Shown here one piece after another: positions 25,515-35,463 of a DNA stretch of 51,893 nucleotides. The DNA is from Lactococcus termiticola (GTDB lineage Bacteria > Bacillota > Bacilli > Lactobacillales > Streptococcaceae). Each line of letters opens with the position of its first letter. Within the stretch, counting starts at the first letter, position 1. The notes beneath the pieces were generated by a model. The model did no database searches, was not told where the DNA came from, and saw nothing but the letters and a program-made list of their open reading frames with translations. The position numbers and the translations under genes were made by a program. Location: contig NZ_BFFO01000010.1 in NCBI RefSeq assembly GCF_003116835.1, forward strand, positions 1-51,893, in the 5' to 3' direction.

Positions 25515-26604
25515 TACGAAAAAAATATTAGTTCCTATCATCGCCGTCATCGCCGGCTTTGTCCTAGGAGCGATTGTCATGCTGGCCTTTGGCTTCAATC
25601 CGATTTACGGCTATGAAGACCTCTTCATCTCAGCACTCGGAACACCTCGGGCCATCGGTGAAACCCTTCAAACTGCAGGTCCCTTGATTTTGACAGCCCT
25701 CGCCTTTGCGATTTCTATGAAGGCCGGCCTCTTCAACATCGGGATGTCTGGCCAGGCCCTGGCTGGCTGGGTGACTTCCATGTGGTTTGCCCTGAGCTTC
25801 CCTGATATTCCCCGGCTCCTCATGATTCCTTTGGTTATTATTATCGGGATGATTGCCGGTGGTCTGATGGGCTTTATTCCTGGGATTCTCCGTGCCATGC
25901 TCGGAACCTCTGAGGTCATCGTGACGATCATGCTGAACTACATCATCTTGTTCTTCTCGACCTTTATGATTCACAGCATGTTCCAGAAATCGATTTTGAA
26001 CCCGACATCGAGCGACCAAACCATGCAAGTAGGAAGCAATGCGAGCTTCCGGACCGAATGGCTGGGTGCCCTCACAGATAACTCAACCTTGAATATCGGT
26101 ATTTTCATTGCTATTATCGTTCTGATTATCGTTGCTGTTATCTTTTCAAAGACCAGTCTTGGTTTTGAGATTAAGGCCGTTGGTCTTAATCCTGATGCTT
26201 CTGAGTACGCTGGGATTTCTTCAAAATCAACCATCATCAACTCAATGATTATCGCAGGTGCCATCGCTGGTATCGGCGGGGTGGTCTACGGCTTTGGTTA
26301 CTTCCAAAACTTCGTGGCTCAGGGGACAACGCTTGACATTGGTTTCAACGGGATGGCCGTTGCCCTGCTTGGAGAAAACAATCCTGTCGGCATCCTCTTT
26401 GCCGCCCTGCTCTTCTCTATCCTGCAGACCGGTGCTTCTGGTATGAACAACATCGACCAGATTCCAACACAAATCGTGCAGATCGTCTCTGCATCTATCA
26501 TCTTCTTCATTGCCATCAAGTTTGTCATCGAATACTTGTTGCCAAAGGCAAGAGAGAAGAAAGCTAAAGAAGTCAAACAAATGAAAGATAAGGAGGTGGC
26601 CTAA
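25504..26604 (+). CDS. nupB: Nucleoside ABC importer, permease subunit 1
   Basis: This 366-residue BPD_transp_2 permease has about ten hydrophobic helices, with family blocks AGLFNIGMSGQALAGW and GLNPDASEYAGISS. The C-terminus is a lysine-rich cytosolic tail. SD GGAGG precedes the ATG inside the nupA end. The stop overlaps the nupC start by one base (26604), so all three subunits are translationally coupled. Substrate is inferred from the closest characterised family (nucleosides). Confidence 0.92.
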   Translation: MSTNTKKILVPIIAVIAGFVLGAIVMLAFGFNPIYGYEDLFISALGTPRAIGETLQTAGPLILTALAFAISMKAGLFNIGMSGQALAGWVTSMWFALSFPDIPRLLMIPLVIIIGMIAGGLMGFIPGILRAMLGTSEVIVTIMLNYIILFFSTFMIHSMFQKSILNPTSSDQTMQVGSNASFRTEWLGALTDNSTLNIGIFIAIIVLIIVAVIFSKTSLGFEIKAVGLNPDASEYAGISSKSTIINSMIIAGAIAGIGGVVYGFGYFQNFVAQGTTLDIGFNGMAVALLGENNPVGILFAALLFSILQTGASGMNNIDQIPTQIVQIVSASIIFFIAIKFVIEYLLPKAREKKAKEVKQMKDKEVA

Positions 26605-27557
26605 TGAACATCGTCAACATGCTTCAAATCATCGTGTCCAACATGCTGATTTACTCAACACCTTTTATCTTTACCAGTATCGGTGGGGTCTTCTCTGAAC
26701 GTGGCGGGATCGTCAATGTCGGTCTTGAAGGCATCATGACCATGGGGGCATTTAGCTCAGTGGTCTTCAACCTGACTTTTGCGGGAAGCTTTGGGGCAGC
26801 GACCCCTTGGCTCTCTGTCATCTTCGGTGCCCTTATCGGTGGGATTTTCTCACTCCTCCATGCTGTGGCGACCATCAACTTCCGGGCCGACCACATCATC
26901 TCAGGGACCGTGCTCAACCTGATGGCTCCTGCCCTGGGTGTCTTCCTTCTCCAGGTCATTTACAATCAAGGCCAGGTCAATATCAACACACAGATTGGCT
27001 ACTGGAACTTCCCAGGCTTGACCCATATCCCTGTGATTGGTAAAATCTTCTTTACCCAGACCTCACTGCCTGCATTCCTTGCGATTATCGTCGCGATTCT
27101 CTCATGGTGGATTCTCTTTAAGACCAAGTTTGGCCTGCGTCTGCGTTCTGTCGGGGAAAACCCACAGGCTGCAGATACGCTCGGAATCAACGTCTACCTC
27201 TACCGCTACATGGGTGTCATCATCTCTGGTATCCTCGGTGGTATCGGTGGTGCCTTCTTCGCCCAGGCGATTTCAGGAAACTTCGCCGTGACGACCATCG
27301 CTGGTCAAGGTTTCATCTCACTGGCCGCCATGATCTTCGGGAAATGGAATCCGATTGGAGCCCTGCTTGCATCCCTCCTCTTTGGACTTTCTACCTCTCT
27401 GGCCGTTGTCTCTGCACAGATTCCTGGGGTTAATCACATCCCTTCTACATTCTTGCAGATGCTGCCTTATATCATCACCATCGTCGTGCTTGCCGCCTTC
27501 CTCGGAAAGGCTGTGGCGCCTAAGGCTGATGGGATTAACTACATTAAATCTAAATAG
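26604..27557 (+). CDS. nupC: Nucleoside ABC importer, permease subunit 2
   Basis: This 317-residue second BPD_transp_2 permease shows GGIVNVGLEGIMTMGAF, SVGENPQAADTLGINV and a GQGFISLAAMIFGKWNP block, all typical of the YufQ/NupC group. SD AAGGAGG lies in the end of nupB. The operon closes at a strong bidirectional terminator. No substrate-binding lipoprotein (BmpA) gene is adjacent, so binding must come from a protein encoded elsewhere. Confidence 0.92.
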   Translation: MNIVNMLQIIVSNMLIYSTPFIFTSIGGVFSERGGIVNVGLEGIMTMGAFSSVVFNLTFAGSFGAATPWLSVIFGALIGGIFSLLHAVATINFRADHIISGTVLNLMAPALGVFLLQVIYNQGQVNINTQIGYWNFPGLTHIPVIGKIFFTQTSLPAFLAIIVAILSWWILFKTKFGLRLRSVGENPQAADTLGINVYLYRYMGVIISGILGGIGGAFFAQAISGNFAVTTIAGQGFISLAAMIFGKWNPIGALLASLLFGLSTSLAVVSAQIPGVNHIPSTFLQMLPYIITIVVLAAFLGKAVAPKADGINYIKSK

Positions 27558-27560
27558 CCT

Positions 27561-27592
27561 AAAAAAAAAGCCTGGATGATCAGGCTTTTTTA
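27561..27592. terminator. Bidirectional terminator between nupC and the esterase gene
   Basis: AAAAAGCCTG-GATGAT-CAGGCTTTTT with an A-run on one side and a T-run on the other. It serves two convergent genes. Confidence 0.9.
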
Positions 27593-28387
27593 TTTTTGCT
27601 TTGAAAAATAATGTTTACGGGCATAAAGATAAGCTTCAACCAATCCCTGAACTGCCTCTTCTCCCACCGCTGTAGCCGTCCTATCAAAACCGTGATAGCA
27701 GCCCTTATAGACATCTATCTTGGCAGAGACCCCTGCCTTTTTTAATTTCTCGATATAAGCTATGGTCTCATCATGAAAGATTTCTAGGTCACCTACAAAA
27801 GTATAAGTTGGAGGGAGGCCTTTGAAATCCTCTTCACGGGCAGGCGCGGCATAGCTTGTTGCCTCTTTCAGATCGCCTAGGTACATCCGCCAAGCAATCT
27901 CATTCATCTTGGGGTTCCAGGCGGGGTCCTTACTCATCTTAGCGGAGGCTGTCTCCATGCGATCATCTAGCATCGGATAAAGCGGTGTTTGAAAGGCAAT
28001 ATTGATTTCACCCTTATCCCGGGCATAAAGACTTAGTGAGGCCGCGAGACCACCACCTGCACTGTCTCCACCGACAAAAATCTGCTCTCTCCGGATGCCT
28101 AAGTCATCCGCCTCTTGAAACAGCCAATAAAGACTGGCATAGGCATCTTCAAGGGCAGCAGGATATGGCTTCTCCGTTGATAGGCTATAGTCAGGCGCAA
28201 TCATAATACAGGGGCTTGCAGCGATCAATCGCTCTGCATAAAAACCGGCCATCTCTGGACTGCCCATGGCGTAGCCACCACCGTGAAACCAGAGGTAGGC
28301 AGGAAGCTTTTCGCTAGTTTTCTTACCTTTGAAAATAAGAAGCCTAAGTTTTCTTCCATCAGAGCCTTTAATATAGCGCTCTTCCAT
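27590..28387 (-). CDS. Alpha/beta hydrolase, acetyl esterase type
   Basis: This 265-residue protein starts at ATG 28387 (SD AAGGA); a TTG at 28405 is less likely. It has the HGGGYAMG oxyanion-hole motif near 37-44 and the nucleophile elbow GDSAGGG, with the catalytic Asp in the FVGDLEIFHDE segment and His in YKGCYHGFD. These mark the hormone-sensitive-lipase-like (Abhydrolase_3) family, which hydrolyses short acyl esters. It is short at the N-terminus compared with 300-plus-residue relatives, lacking much of the cap. The ldh terminator lies 40 bases upstream and I see no clear promoter. Confidence 0.85.
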   Translation of the reverse strand: MEERYIKGSDGRKLRLLIFKGKKTSEKLPAYLWFHGGGYAMGSPEMAGFYAERLIAASPCIMIAPDYSLSTEKPYPAALEDAYASLYWLFQEADDLGIRREQIFVGGDSAGGGLAASLSLYARDKGEINIAFQTPLYPMLDDRMETASAKMSKDPAWNPKMNEIAWRMYLGDLKEATSYAAPAREEDFKGLPPTYTFVGDLEIFHDETIAYIEKLKKAGVSAKIDVYKGCYHGFDRTATAVGEEAVQGLVEAYLYARKHYFSKQK

Positions 28388-28426
28388 ACTCTTCCTTGGC
28401 CACAATTGCCTCTATTCAGCGTTTCA

Positions 28427-28456
28427 ATAAAAAAAGCCACCATCTGGCAAGCTTTT
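28427..28456 (-). terminator. Terminator after ldh
   Basis: A bulged AAGC(T)TGCC/GGTGGCTT stem followed by seven T on the minus strand. Confidence 0.65.
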
Positions 28457-28469
28457 CATTAAAGTCTTA

Positions 28470-29553
<1,084 letters not shown>

Positions 29554-29716
29554 AAAATTTAATCTTTGTATTTTTTGGAGAGTCGCTAGAGAAAAGTCGG
29601 AGTATGGTCGTGGGGGAGGTGAGCGAAGGCTCCGGCTTCCGTCGTTAATTTTTGAGTCCTAAAGGTCTCAAGAATTACCTTAGACTAAGGTTCAAAATTT
29701 TAAGCTTCTTCTTCAA
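29554..29716. other. Intergenic stretch without a recognised gene
   Basis: Between the ldh regulatory region and the cupin terminator lie about 160 bases with a GC-rich hairpin-forming patch (29610-29642). A 71-codon plus-strand frame crosses it but starts inside the ldh promoter and has no ribosome site or family resemblance. I see no RNA gene I can name. Confidence 0.4.
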
Positions 29717-29755
29717 TAAAAAAGAACCTAGACAAAAGTCCAAATTCTCTTTTTA
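29717..29755 (-). terminator. Terminator after the cupin gene
   Basis: A 15-pair stem with several G-T pairs and a TTTT loop, followed by six T on the minus strand. Confidence 0.8.
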
Positions 29756-29761
29756 TAAGAA

Positions 29762-30187
29762 CTAATCCTCATTAGGATCATTCCGAGCATCTTCTTGAGT
29801 CCTATGCAGGGTCCCCGGCAGATGGTCCTTCGGCCCATAAATCGTATAAAGCTTCATCGGCTCATCTCCGATATTCGTGATGTTGTGCCAGGCTCCAGCA
29901 GGCACAAAGACCGCCTCATCGGCCTCCACTTCTTGGACAAATTCAAGCTGGTCCTCTGCCTGCCCCATCTCTACCTTACCACGGCCTTGCTCAATCCGGA
30001 TAAATTGGTCATTATGCTGATGTTGCTCCAAGCCAATATCTCCGCCGACAGGGATAGCCATGACCGTCATCTGCAGGTGTTCGCCGGTCCATTTTGTGGT
30101 CCGGAAGTTTTCGTTTTCTAGCGTCAAGGCCTCAATGTTGACCACATAAGGCTTTGGCCCATAATCTTTTTCGTCAAAATTTGTCAT
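29762..30187 (-). CDS. Small cupin-domain protein
   Basis: This 141-residue single-domain cupin has a conserved first motif GLEQHQHNDQFIRIEQGRGKVEMG (two His and a Gln/Glu that usually hold a metal) and a second motif VFVPAGAWHNITNIGDEPMKLYTIYGP (His). It ends GTLHRTQEDARNDPNED, typical of YrkC-like proteins. Members bind metals, but their substrate is not established. SD AAAGGAG. Upstream are an extended -10 (TGTTATAAT) and a TTCTCCC/GGGAGAA inverted repeat (30242-30271) near the -35. Confidence 0.85.
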   Translation of the reverse strand: MTNFDEKDYGPKPYVVNIEALTLENENFRTTKWTGEHLQMTVMAIPVGGDIGLEQHQHNDQFIRIEQGRGKVEMGQAEDQLEFVQEVEADEAVFVPAGAWHNITNIGDEPMKLYTIYGPKDHLPGTLHRTQEDARNDPNED

Positions 30188-30273
30188 CGTGATTAGCTCC
30201 TTTATAGGTTATTCTTATTTTATTATAACAAGATTCTTATTTTCTCCCTAATGAAATCCGATTTGGGAGAACT

Positions 30274-30297
30274 AAAAAAGCCTGACAAGGTCAGACT
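30274..30297 (-). terminator. Terminator after the rRNA methyltransferase gene
   Basis: AGTCTGAC-CTT-GTCAGGCT followed by a T-run on the minus strand. Confidence 0.85.
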
Positions 30298-30306
30298 TCA
30301 TTCTCA

Positions 30307-31662
30307 TTATTTCTTCCTCAACAAGCCCACACACTCCACATGATGGGTCTGCGGGAAGAGGTCGACCGGCCGGAGCTTTTCGAGCTCATAGCCCCGCTCT
30401 TCAAAACGTTTGACGTCCCGTGCGAAGGTCGAGGGATTGCAGGAGATATAGACGATGTTTCTCGCCTGGGTCTGGCTGGAGGCTTCAATAAAGCTTTCAT
30501 CCAGGCCTTTTCTAGGCGGGTCAACAAAGATCACGTCAGGCTTGATCCCAGCCTCCAGCCATTTTGGCATGACCTCTTCAGCCTTGCCCAGCTCGTAGTG
30601 AGCGTTCTCGATGTTATTAAGTTTGGCGTTATTTTTAGCATTGAAGACGGCGTCTTCGACGACTTCCATACCGTAAACCGCCTTTACCCGGTCAGCGATG
30701 GCGAGACCGACCGTTCCGATACCGGAATAGGCATCAATAATAGTGTCAGACTCCTTTAATTCTGCAAAGTCATAAGCCGTCTGATAGAGCTTTTCAGCCT
30801 GGGCCGTATTGACCTGGTAGAAGCTGGCAGGACCGATTTCAAAGGATTTGTCAAGCATGCTGTCAGTGATGGTCTTCTTGCCTGCCAGGAGCTTGAAATC
30901 TTGTGAAAGGATAGCATTGCCCGTCGATTTATTGATGTTCAGATAAATGGATTCCAAATCTGGAAATGCAGTCTTAATCTGCTCAATCATCGCTTCTGGA
31001 AGCTTGTCATTCATGTCGACAATGATCAGCATAAGCTCGCCCGAATAATGGCCCCGACGGACAACCAAATTGCGGACAAGGCCACGACGGCTCTCTTCAT
31101 CGAAGGCAGAAAGGCCAAAATCCCGCATGGCATCCCGGACATAGGCAATCAGCTCATCAATCCTAGGCTCCTGGATATAAAAGTCCTCAATCGGAACCAG
31201 CTGATGTGAATGCTTGCGGAAGAAGCCGGTCTCAAGCAGGCCGCCAACCCGTCGGACAGGGACAGACGCCTTGTTCCGATAATGGAGGGGTTCGTCTGCT
31301 CCTAGCGTTTTCATTACTGGAAAGTTGGCCTTACCCGCCACCTTTCTCAGATTTTCACTGACCTGCAACCGTTTGAAGGTCAGCTGGGCAGGGTATTTGA
31401 GATGGCCCAAATCGGCAATCCCAGTGCGGAGATAGTCGATGTTCAGCCCCGTCTCACGGTCATCAGAGCTCTCGATAATCCTGAGATTTCGCCCAAAGCC
31501 AAAATGCTTGCCCAGCTTTGTAATCCGGACTTCTACCCGCTCGCCAGGCAGGGCATTGTCGACAAAGAGCGGATATCCGTCGACCTTTACCACACCTTGT
31601 CCTTCATGGGTCAAGCCTGTGACTTCCCCCTCGATGGCCATGTTCTTTTTAAGTTCGTTCAT
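30307..31662 (-). CDS. rlmCD: 23S rRNA (uracil-5-)-methyltransferase, RlmCD/RumA family
   Basis: The protein has an N-terminal TRAM domain (about 5-60) for RNA binding and a C-terminal SAM-dependent domain: DAYSGIGTVGLAIADRV binds SAM, VDPPRKGLD follows, and the catalytic Cys is in YISCNPSTFARDV. It methylates uridine C5 in 23S rRNA; in Gram-positives one such enzyme may do two sites. I start it at ATG 31662 (451 residues). The ATG at 31671 is part of a TGGTATAAT box (hexamer 31670-31675), which ends 7 bases before 31662, so transcription should start at that ATG. The symbol is inferred from relatives, and a second paralogue elsewhere is possible. Confidence 0.88.
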   Translation of the reverse strand: MNELKKNMAIEGEVTGLTHEGQGVVKVDGYPLFVDNALPGERVEVRITKLGKHFGFGRNLRIIESSDDRETGLNIDYLRTGIADLGHLKYPAQLTFKRLQVSENLRKVAGKANFPVMKTLGADEPLHYRNKASVPVRRVGGLLETGFFRKHSHQLVPIEDFYIQEPRIDELIAYVRDAMRDFGLSAFDEESRRGLVRNLVVRRGHYSGELMLIIVDMNDKLPEAMIEQIKTAFPDLESIYLNINKSTGNAILSQDFKLLAGKKTITDSMLDKSFEIGPASFYQVNTAQAEKLYQTAYDFAELKESDTIIDAYSGIGTVGLAIADRVKAVYGMEVVEDAVFNAKNNAKLNNIENAHYELGKAEEVMPKWLEAGIKPDVIFVDPPRKGLDESFIEASSQTQARNIVYISCNPSTFARDVKRFEERGYELEKLRPVDLFPQTHHVECVGLLRKK

Positions 31663-31694
31663 AGCCTTCATTATACCACGTTTTCTGACTTATT

Positions 31695-31716
31695 AAAAAA
31701 GGCGTCCCCGCCTTTC
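31695..31716 (-). terminator. Terminator after the first sensor kinase gene
   Basis: AAAGGCG-GGGA-CGCCTTT with a T-run on the minus strand, 2 bases after the stop. Confidence 0.85.
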
Positions 31717-31717
31717 T

Positions 31718-33007
31718 TTAGAATAAAATATGGAAGACACTCCCGCCTTCGGGATTATCGGTAACCAGCAGTCTCAGACCATTTTTCTTGGCATACTGCT
31801 CAGCAATCGCAAGGCCGAGGCCTGTGCCTTCAGTCTCGCTCCGAGATTTATCGACCCGGTAAAAGCGGTCAAAAATCTTGAGCTTCTCTTCATCTGGAAT
31901 CCCTGCGCCCCGGTCAATGACCTGGATTTCCTTGGCATTATATTTCAAGATAATCTTATCGTCATCAGCAGAATAAAGCCCAGCATTTTCAAGGAAGATG
32001 GTCAAAATCTCCTGGAGGGCCAAGGGATCCGTCGTGACGGTCGCTCCTGGCTCCTCACCTTCAATCAAGAGCTCTTGCTTGAGGACCTTAGAAAGCCGGC
32101 GGTTGACCATCTCGACCAGGTCGCTCAACTTGACTGCTTCCTTCTTAGGGTCCTTCTGCTCATTTCTCGATAGGCTCAAGAGAGCCTCAATCAGGGTCTT
32201 CAGCCGGTCTGCCTCAGCACCCAGATAATCAAGCGACTCATCCACAATCTCTGGATGGTCGTGCCAACGGCGTTTCAGGAGGTTGACGTGGCCAGAAATC
32301 GCTGTAACAGGCGTTCTCAGCTCATGTGAGGCATCGGAGACAAACTGGGCCTCCTGGTCAATTTTCATGTTCAGCCGATGAATCAGCTGGTTAAAGTTAA
32401 TCGCCAGGTCTCTGACTTCGGTCGGATTTTCAGGAACCAGCAGGTCCATGTCGCTATTTTTAACAGCTGAGGCCAACTCTGTAATCGGCTGGCTGAGGCG
32501 TTTAGAATAACGGCGAATGAGAATCAAGCCCAGGAAATAAGTCAAAAGGACAATCCCAATCATAATCGACAGCATGACCATGCCATTTCTGATGAGGACG
32601 GCGTCAGACAGCCAGACCTCAAAGGTCGTCCCGTCTTTTTTCATCTTGACGTAGTCAAAGACACCGGCCCGAGAGACCATCAGCTGGCCAATCCGGAAGC
32701 TCTCCTTGCTCAAAAATTCCGTCGTCCCACGACTGGTAACCCTATCCCCATCCGGCATGGTAATCCGGATAAAATTGGTCTGTTCATCAAAGCCGTCAAG
32801 GGTCTTAAACTCCATGTTTTCCAGCTCATTTTCGTCATAGCGTTGCATGGCTGACATGAGACCATGGGCCTCTGATTGGCCGACCAGGACAATGTTATAG
32901 CTAACGACAGCGATAATATTGAGCAAGGCCATCAACAAAACAATCCGCCGGAAGATCCTGCGGATAAGTTGTTCGCTTGTCCTTGCTTTTGTCTTTTTAT
33001 TGTTCAT
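31718..33007 (-). CDS. Sensor histidine kinase (OmpR-type system 1)
   Basis: This 429-residue membrane kinase has a first membrane helix (about 22-44), a short extracellular domain (about 45-135), a second helix (about 138-164), HAMP (about 165-217), and HisKA with phosphorylated His228 in SDASHELRTPVT. The ATPase domain shows N, G1 (DRGAGIPDEE), F (FDRFYRVDKSR) and G2 (GTGLGLAIAE) boxes. It overlaps its response regulator by 11 bases. The overall plan resembles the CovS/ArlS group; the stimulus is unknown. Confidence 0.92.
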   Translation of the reverse strand: MNNKKTKARTSEQLIRRIFRRIVLLMALLNIIAVVSYNIVLVGQSEAHGLMSAMQRYDENELENMEFKTLDGFDEQTNFIRITMPDGDRVTSRGTTEFLSKESFRIGQLMVSRAGVFDYVKMKKDGTTFEVWLSDAVLIRNGMVMLSIMIGIVLLTYFLGLILIRRYSKRLSQPITELASAVKNSDMDLLVPENPTEVRDLAINFNQLIHRLNMKIDQEAQFVSDASHELRTPVTAISGHVNLLKRRWHDHPEIVDESLDYLGAEADRLKTLIEALLSLSRNEQKDPKKEAVKLSDLVEMVNRRLSKVLKQELLIEGEEPGATVTTDPLALQEILTIFLENAGLYSADDDKIILKYNAKEIQVIDRGAGIPDEEKLKIFDRFYRVDKSRSETEGTGLGLAIAEQYAKKNGLRLLVTDNPEGGSVFHILF

Positions 33008-33668
33008 CTTCTTTTAACCTATAACCCATGCCTCTGACCGTCTCAATCAGCTCCTGGCCGAGCTTAGTTCTGAGATAGCGGACATAGGTGTCGACTGTAT
33101 TGACCCGGCCTGCAAAACTCATCCCCCAGACCTCGTCAAGAATATCGTCACGAGAGACAGCCTTGCCTTGATTTTCAAAGAAATAAAGGAGGAGGCTATA
33201 CTCACGCTGTGTCAGGGAAACGTCTTGGCCGTCAAGCAGGACCCGGTGGGAGAGGCTGTCCAGCTCAAGATTGCCCAGCTTAAAGGTCTGTGGCTTGGTC
33301 TGCTTTCTGAAGGCCAAGCGGAGGCGAGCCAAGAGCTCCTCAATCTCGAAAGGCTTGGTCAGATAGTCATCTGCCCCGGCGTCTAGGCCTGCGACCGCGT
33401 CGCCCACATAATCCCGGGCCGTCACAAAGATGACCGGGACCAGGGGATTGATTTTTTTAATTCGTCGCAAAACTTCTAGACCATCTAATTTTGGCAACAT
33501 CCAGTCCAGGAGGACGATGTCCAGGTTCTTCTGCTCGTTTTCAAAGATAGAGACCGCTTCAAGACCATCATGGGCCTGGAGGACATCAAAGTCCTCAAAA
33601 GACAGCTCTTTTGCGATGTAGTCTGAGATGCTGAGTTCATCCTCTACAATCAATATCTGTTTTTTCAT
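32997..33668 (-). CDS. OmpR-family response regulator 1
   Basis: This 223-residue regulator has a receiver domain with phospho-acceptor Asp55 (VLLDWMLPKLDG), the acidic pair at 10-11, and Thr/Lys in FVTARD and LTKPF, then a winged helix (about 128-220, VNTVDTYVRYLRTKLG, ETVRGMGYRL). I start it at ATG 33668 (MKKQILIVEDE). A longer upstream frame adds 25 hydrophobic residues unlike the family. TATAAT at 33675-33680 ends 6 bases before the ATG with only a weak AGGA site, while a second TATAAT at 33703-33708 (-35 TTTTCA, 17 bases) would give a 28-base leader. It resembles CovR/ArlR regulators. Confidence 0.93.
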   Translation of the reverse strand: MKKQILIVEDELSISDYIAKELSFEDFDVLQAHDGLEAVSIFENEQKNLDIVLLDWMLPKLDGLEVLRRIKKINPLVPVIFVTARDYVGDAVAGLDAGADDYLTKPFEIEELLARLRLAFRKQTKPQTFKLGNLELDSLSHRVLLDGQDVSLTQREYSLLLYFFENQGKAVSRDDILDEVWGMSFAGRVNTVDTYVRYLRTKLGQELIETVRGMGYRLKEDEQ

Positions 33669-33777
33669 AGTCCTATTATACCCCACATTAAGCTTTAGCA
33701 CTATTATAATATAGAAAAAAAGCCCTGAAAAGAGCATTTTCATGATAAATTTATGGGAAATTCACAGATTAGACAGA

Positions 33778-35244
33778 CTAATAAGTCTTGACTTTCGCCA
33801 CTTTTTTACGGACATCGTTTATGAGTTGCATTTTATGATCCCAGAGCTTCTGTGAAAGGTCGACCGGATAGGCCTGGGGATTGAGGTCCCGCTTGTATTC
33901 GTCCCAGAGCTCGTCGAGTTTTTCCTTGGCGAAGGCCTTGATGGTTGTGATATTGGGCAGGTCATAGACCAGCTTGCCCGCCTCAAAAATCGGGCTGAGG
34001 AGTGGCTTCGCTTCAAAGTCAACGACAGTCTTATTGATAAAGGTATGGACCGGGTGGAACATGTATAGAGACGCTTCTTGTCTTGGGTCTTCATCATCAA
34101 AGGTCAGGTAGTCGCCCTCGGTCTTGCCATCTGTCTTCCGGCTGATCCGCCAAACCTGCTTCTTTCCTGGTGTTGAGACTTTTTCTGCATTATTAGAAAG
34201 CTTAATTGTATCCTGCATGAGGCCGTCATTAGACTCGATTGAGACGAGCTTGTAGACCGCTCCTAGTGCGGGCTGGTCATAGGCTGTGATGAGCTTGGTG
34301 CCCACGCCCCAGACGTCGATTTTAGCCTTCTGCATCTTCAGGCTAAGAATCGTGTTTTCGTCGAGGTCGTTGGAGGCGTAGATTTTCGCATCCGGGAAGC
34401 CAGCATCATCCAGCTGTTGGCGGACTTTTTTAGAAATGTAGGCCATGTCGCCAGAGTCAATCCGGACCCCTTGGAAATTGATCTTGTCGCCCATCTCCTT
34501 GGCCACTTGGATGGCCGCAGGCACGCCCACTCTTAGCGTATCAAATGTATCGACCAGGAAGACACAGTCCCGGTGGGTGCTGGCGTAGGCCTTGAAGGCC
34601 TCGTAATCATCGCCGTAGGATTGGACCAGGGCATGGGCGTGGGTCCCACTGGCAGGAATGCCGAAAATCTTGGCAGCACGGACATTGCTGGTCGCATCCG
34701 CCCCGCCGATATAGGCAGCACGGGTCCCCCAAATGGCTGCATCCATTTCCTGGGCCCGTCGTGTCCCAAATTCAAGCAGGGGCTCATCGCCGATAACCGA
34801 CTTGATCCGTCCGGCCTTGGTCGCAATCAGGGTCTGGAAGTTGACGATATTGAGAATGGCGGTCTCGACCAGCTGACACTGGGCCAGTGGCCCTTCAATC
34901 TGCATCAGAGGTTCATTGGCAAAGACCAGCTCGCCTTCTTTGACCGAACGGACAGAACAGCTGAATTTCAAGTCTTTAAGATAAGCCAAAAAATCCTCAG
35001 GATAGTCCAAGTCTCTCAAGTAGGCGATGTCGCTTTCTGAGAATCTCAGATGTTTAAGATAGTCTACCACTCGCTCAAGGCCAGCAAAGATGGCATAGCC
35101 GTTTTCAAAGGGCAGACTCCGGAAAAAGACCTCAAAGACGGCCTTGCGGTCATGCCGGCCAAGTTGCCAATAGGTCTGCATCATATTGATCTGGTAGAGG
35201 TCGGTATGTAGGGTATAGCTATCGTCAGGATGATTCAAAGGCAT
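33778..35244 (-). CDS. pncB: Nicotinate phosphoribosyltransferase
   Basis: This 488-residue enzyme converts nicotinate and PRPP to nicotinate mononucleotide, the first step of NAD salvage. The N-terminus (LHTDLYQINMMQTYW) and the phosphoribosyl-binding core with conserved His (ASGTHAHALVQSYGDD), RIDSGDMAY and SNDLDE are present. Length is normal. SD AAGGAG. The promoter has an extended -10 TGCTATAAT (35343-35348), giving a leader of about 95 bases. The product feeds NadD, encoded on the other side of the adhesin gene. Confidence 0.96.
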   Translation of the reverse strand: MPLNHPDDSYTLHTDLYQINMMQTYWQLGRHDRKAVFEVFFRSLPFENGYAIFAGLERVVDYLKHLRFSESDIAYLRDLDYPEDFLAYLKDLKFSCSVRSVKEGELVFANEPLMQIEGPLAQCQLVETAILNIVNFQTLIATKAGRIKSVIGDEPLLEFGTRRAQEMDAAIWGTRAAYIGGADATSNVRAAKIFGIPASGTHAHALVQSYGDDYEAFKAYASTHRDCVFLVDTFDTLRVGVPAAIQVAKEMGDKINFQGVRIDSGDMAYISKKVRQQLDDAGFPDAKIYASNDLDENTILSLKMQKAKIDVWGVGTKLITAYDQPALGAVYKLVSIESNDGLMQDTIKLSNNAEKVSTPGKKQVWRISRKTDGKTEGDYLTFDDEDPRQEASLYMFHPVHTFINKTVVDFEAKPLLSPIFEAGKLVYDLPNITTIKAFAKEKLDELWDEYKRDLNPQAYPVDLSQKLWDHKMQLINDVRKKVAKVKTY

Positions 35245-35436
35245 GACGGTCTCCTTGATTAGGGTTTACTTTATTTATCTTAGCGTGTTTGTATTTCTTA
35301 GGATAATAAATGAAGGCTTTTTAGCAACTGCTTCACTCGTCTATTATAGCAAAAATCTGGCACGAACTGGGATAAGAAAAAGCCTAAGGGATATTCCCAC
35401 AGACTTCTTCTCTTGCTTTTGAGAGATTGAGAGGGA

Positions 35437-35463
35437 GCTTTTCTAAAAGCTTTAGAAAAGCTT
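35437..35463 (-). repeat. Perfect hairpin at the adhesin 3' end
   Basis: AGCTTTTCTAAA and TTTAGAAAAGCT arms (12 bp) surround AGC, reaching the adhesin stop codon. There is no T-run after it on the minus strand, so it is more likely an exonuclease barrier or a Rho-independent terminator that has lost its tail. Confidence 0.6.

Noticed and set aside
31663-31671. Start of the rRNA methyltransferase at ATG 31671
   Set aside because: That ATG overlaps the TATAAT box, so it would not be transcribed from this promoter. ATG 31662 is preferred.
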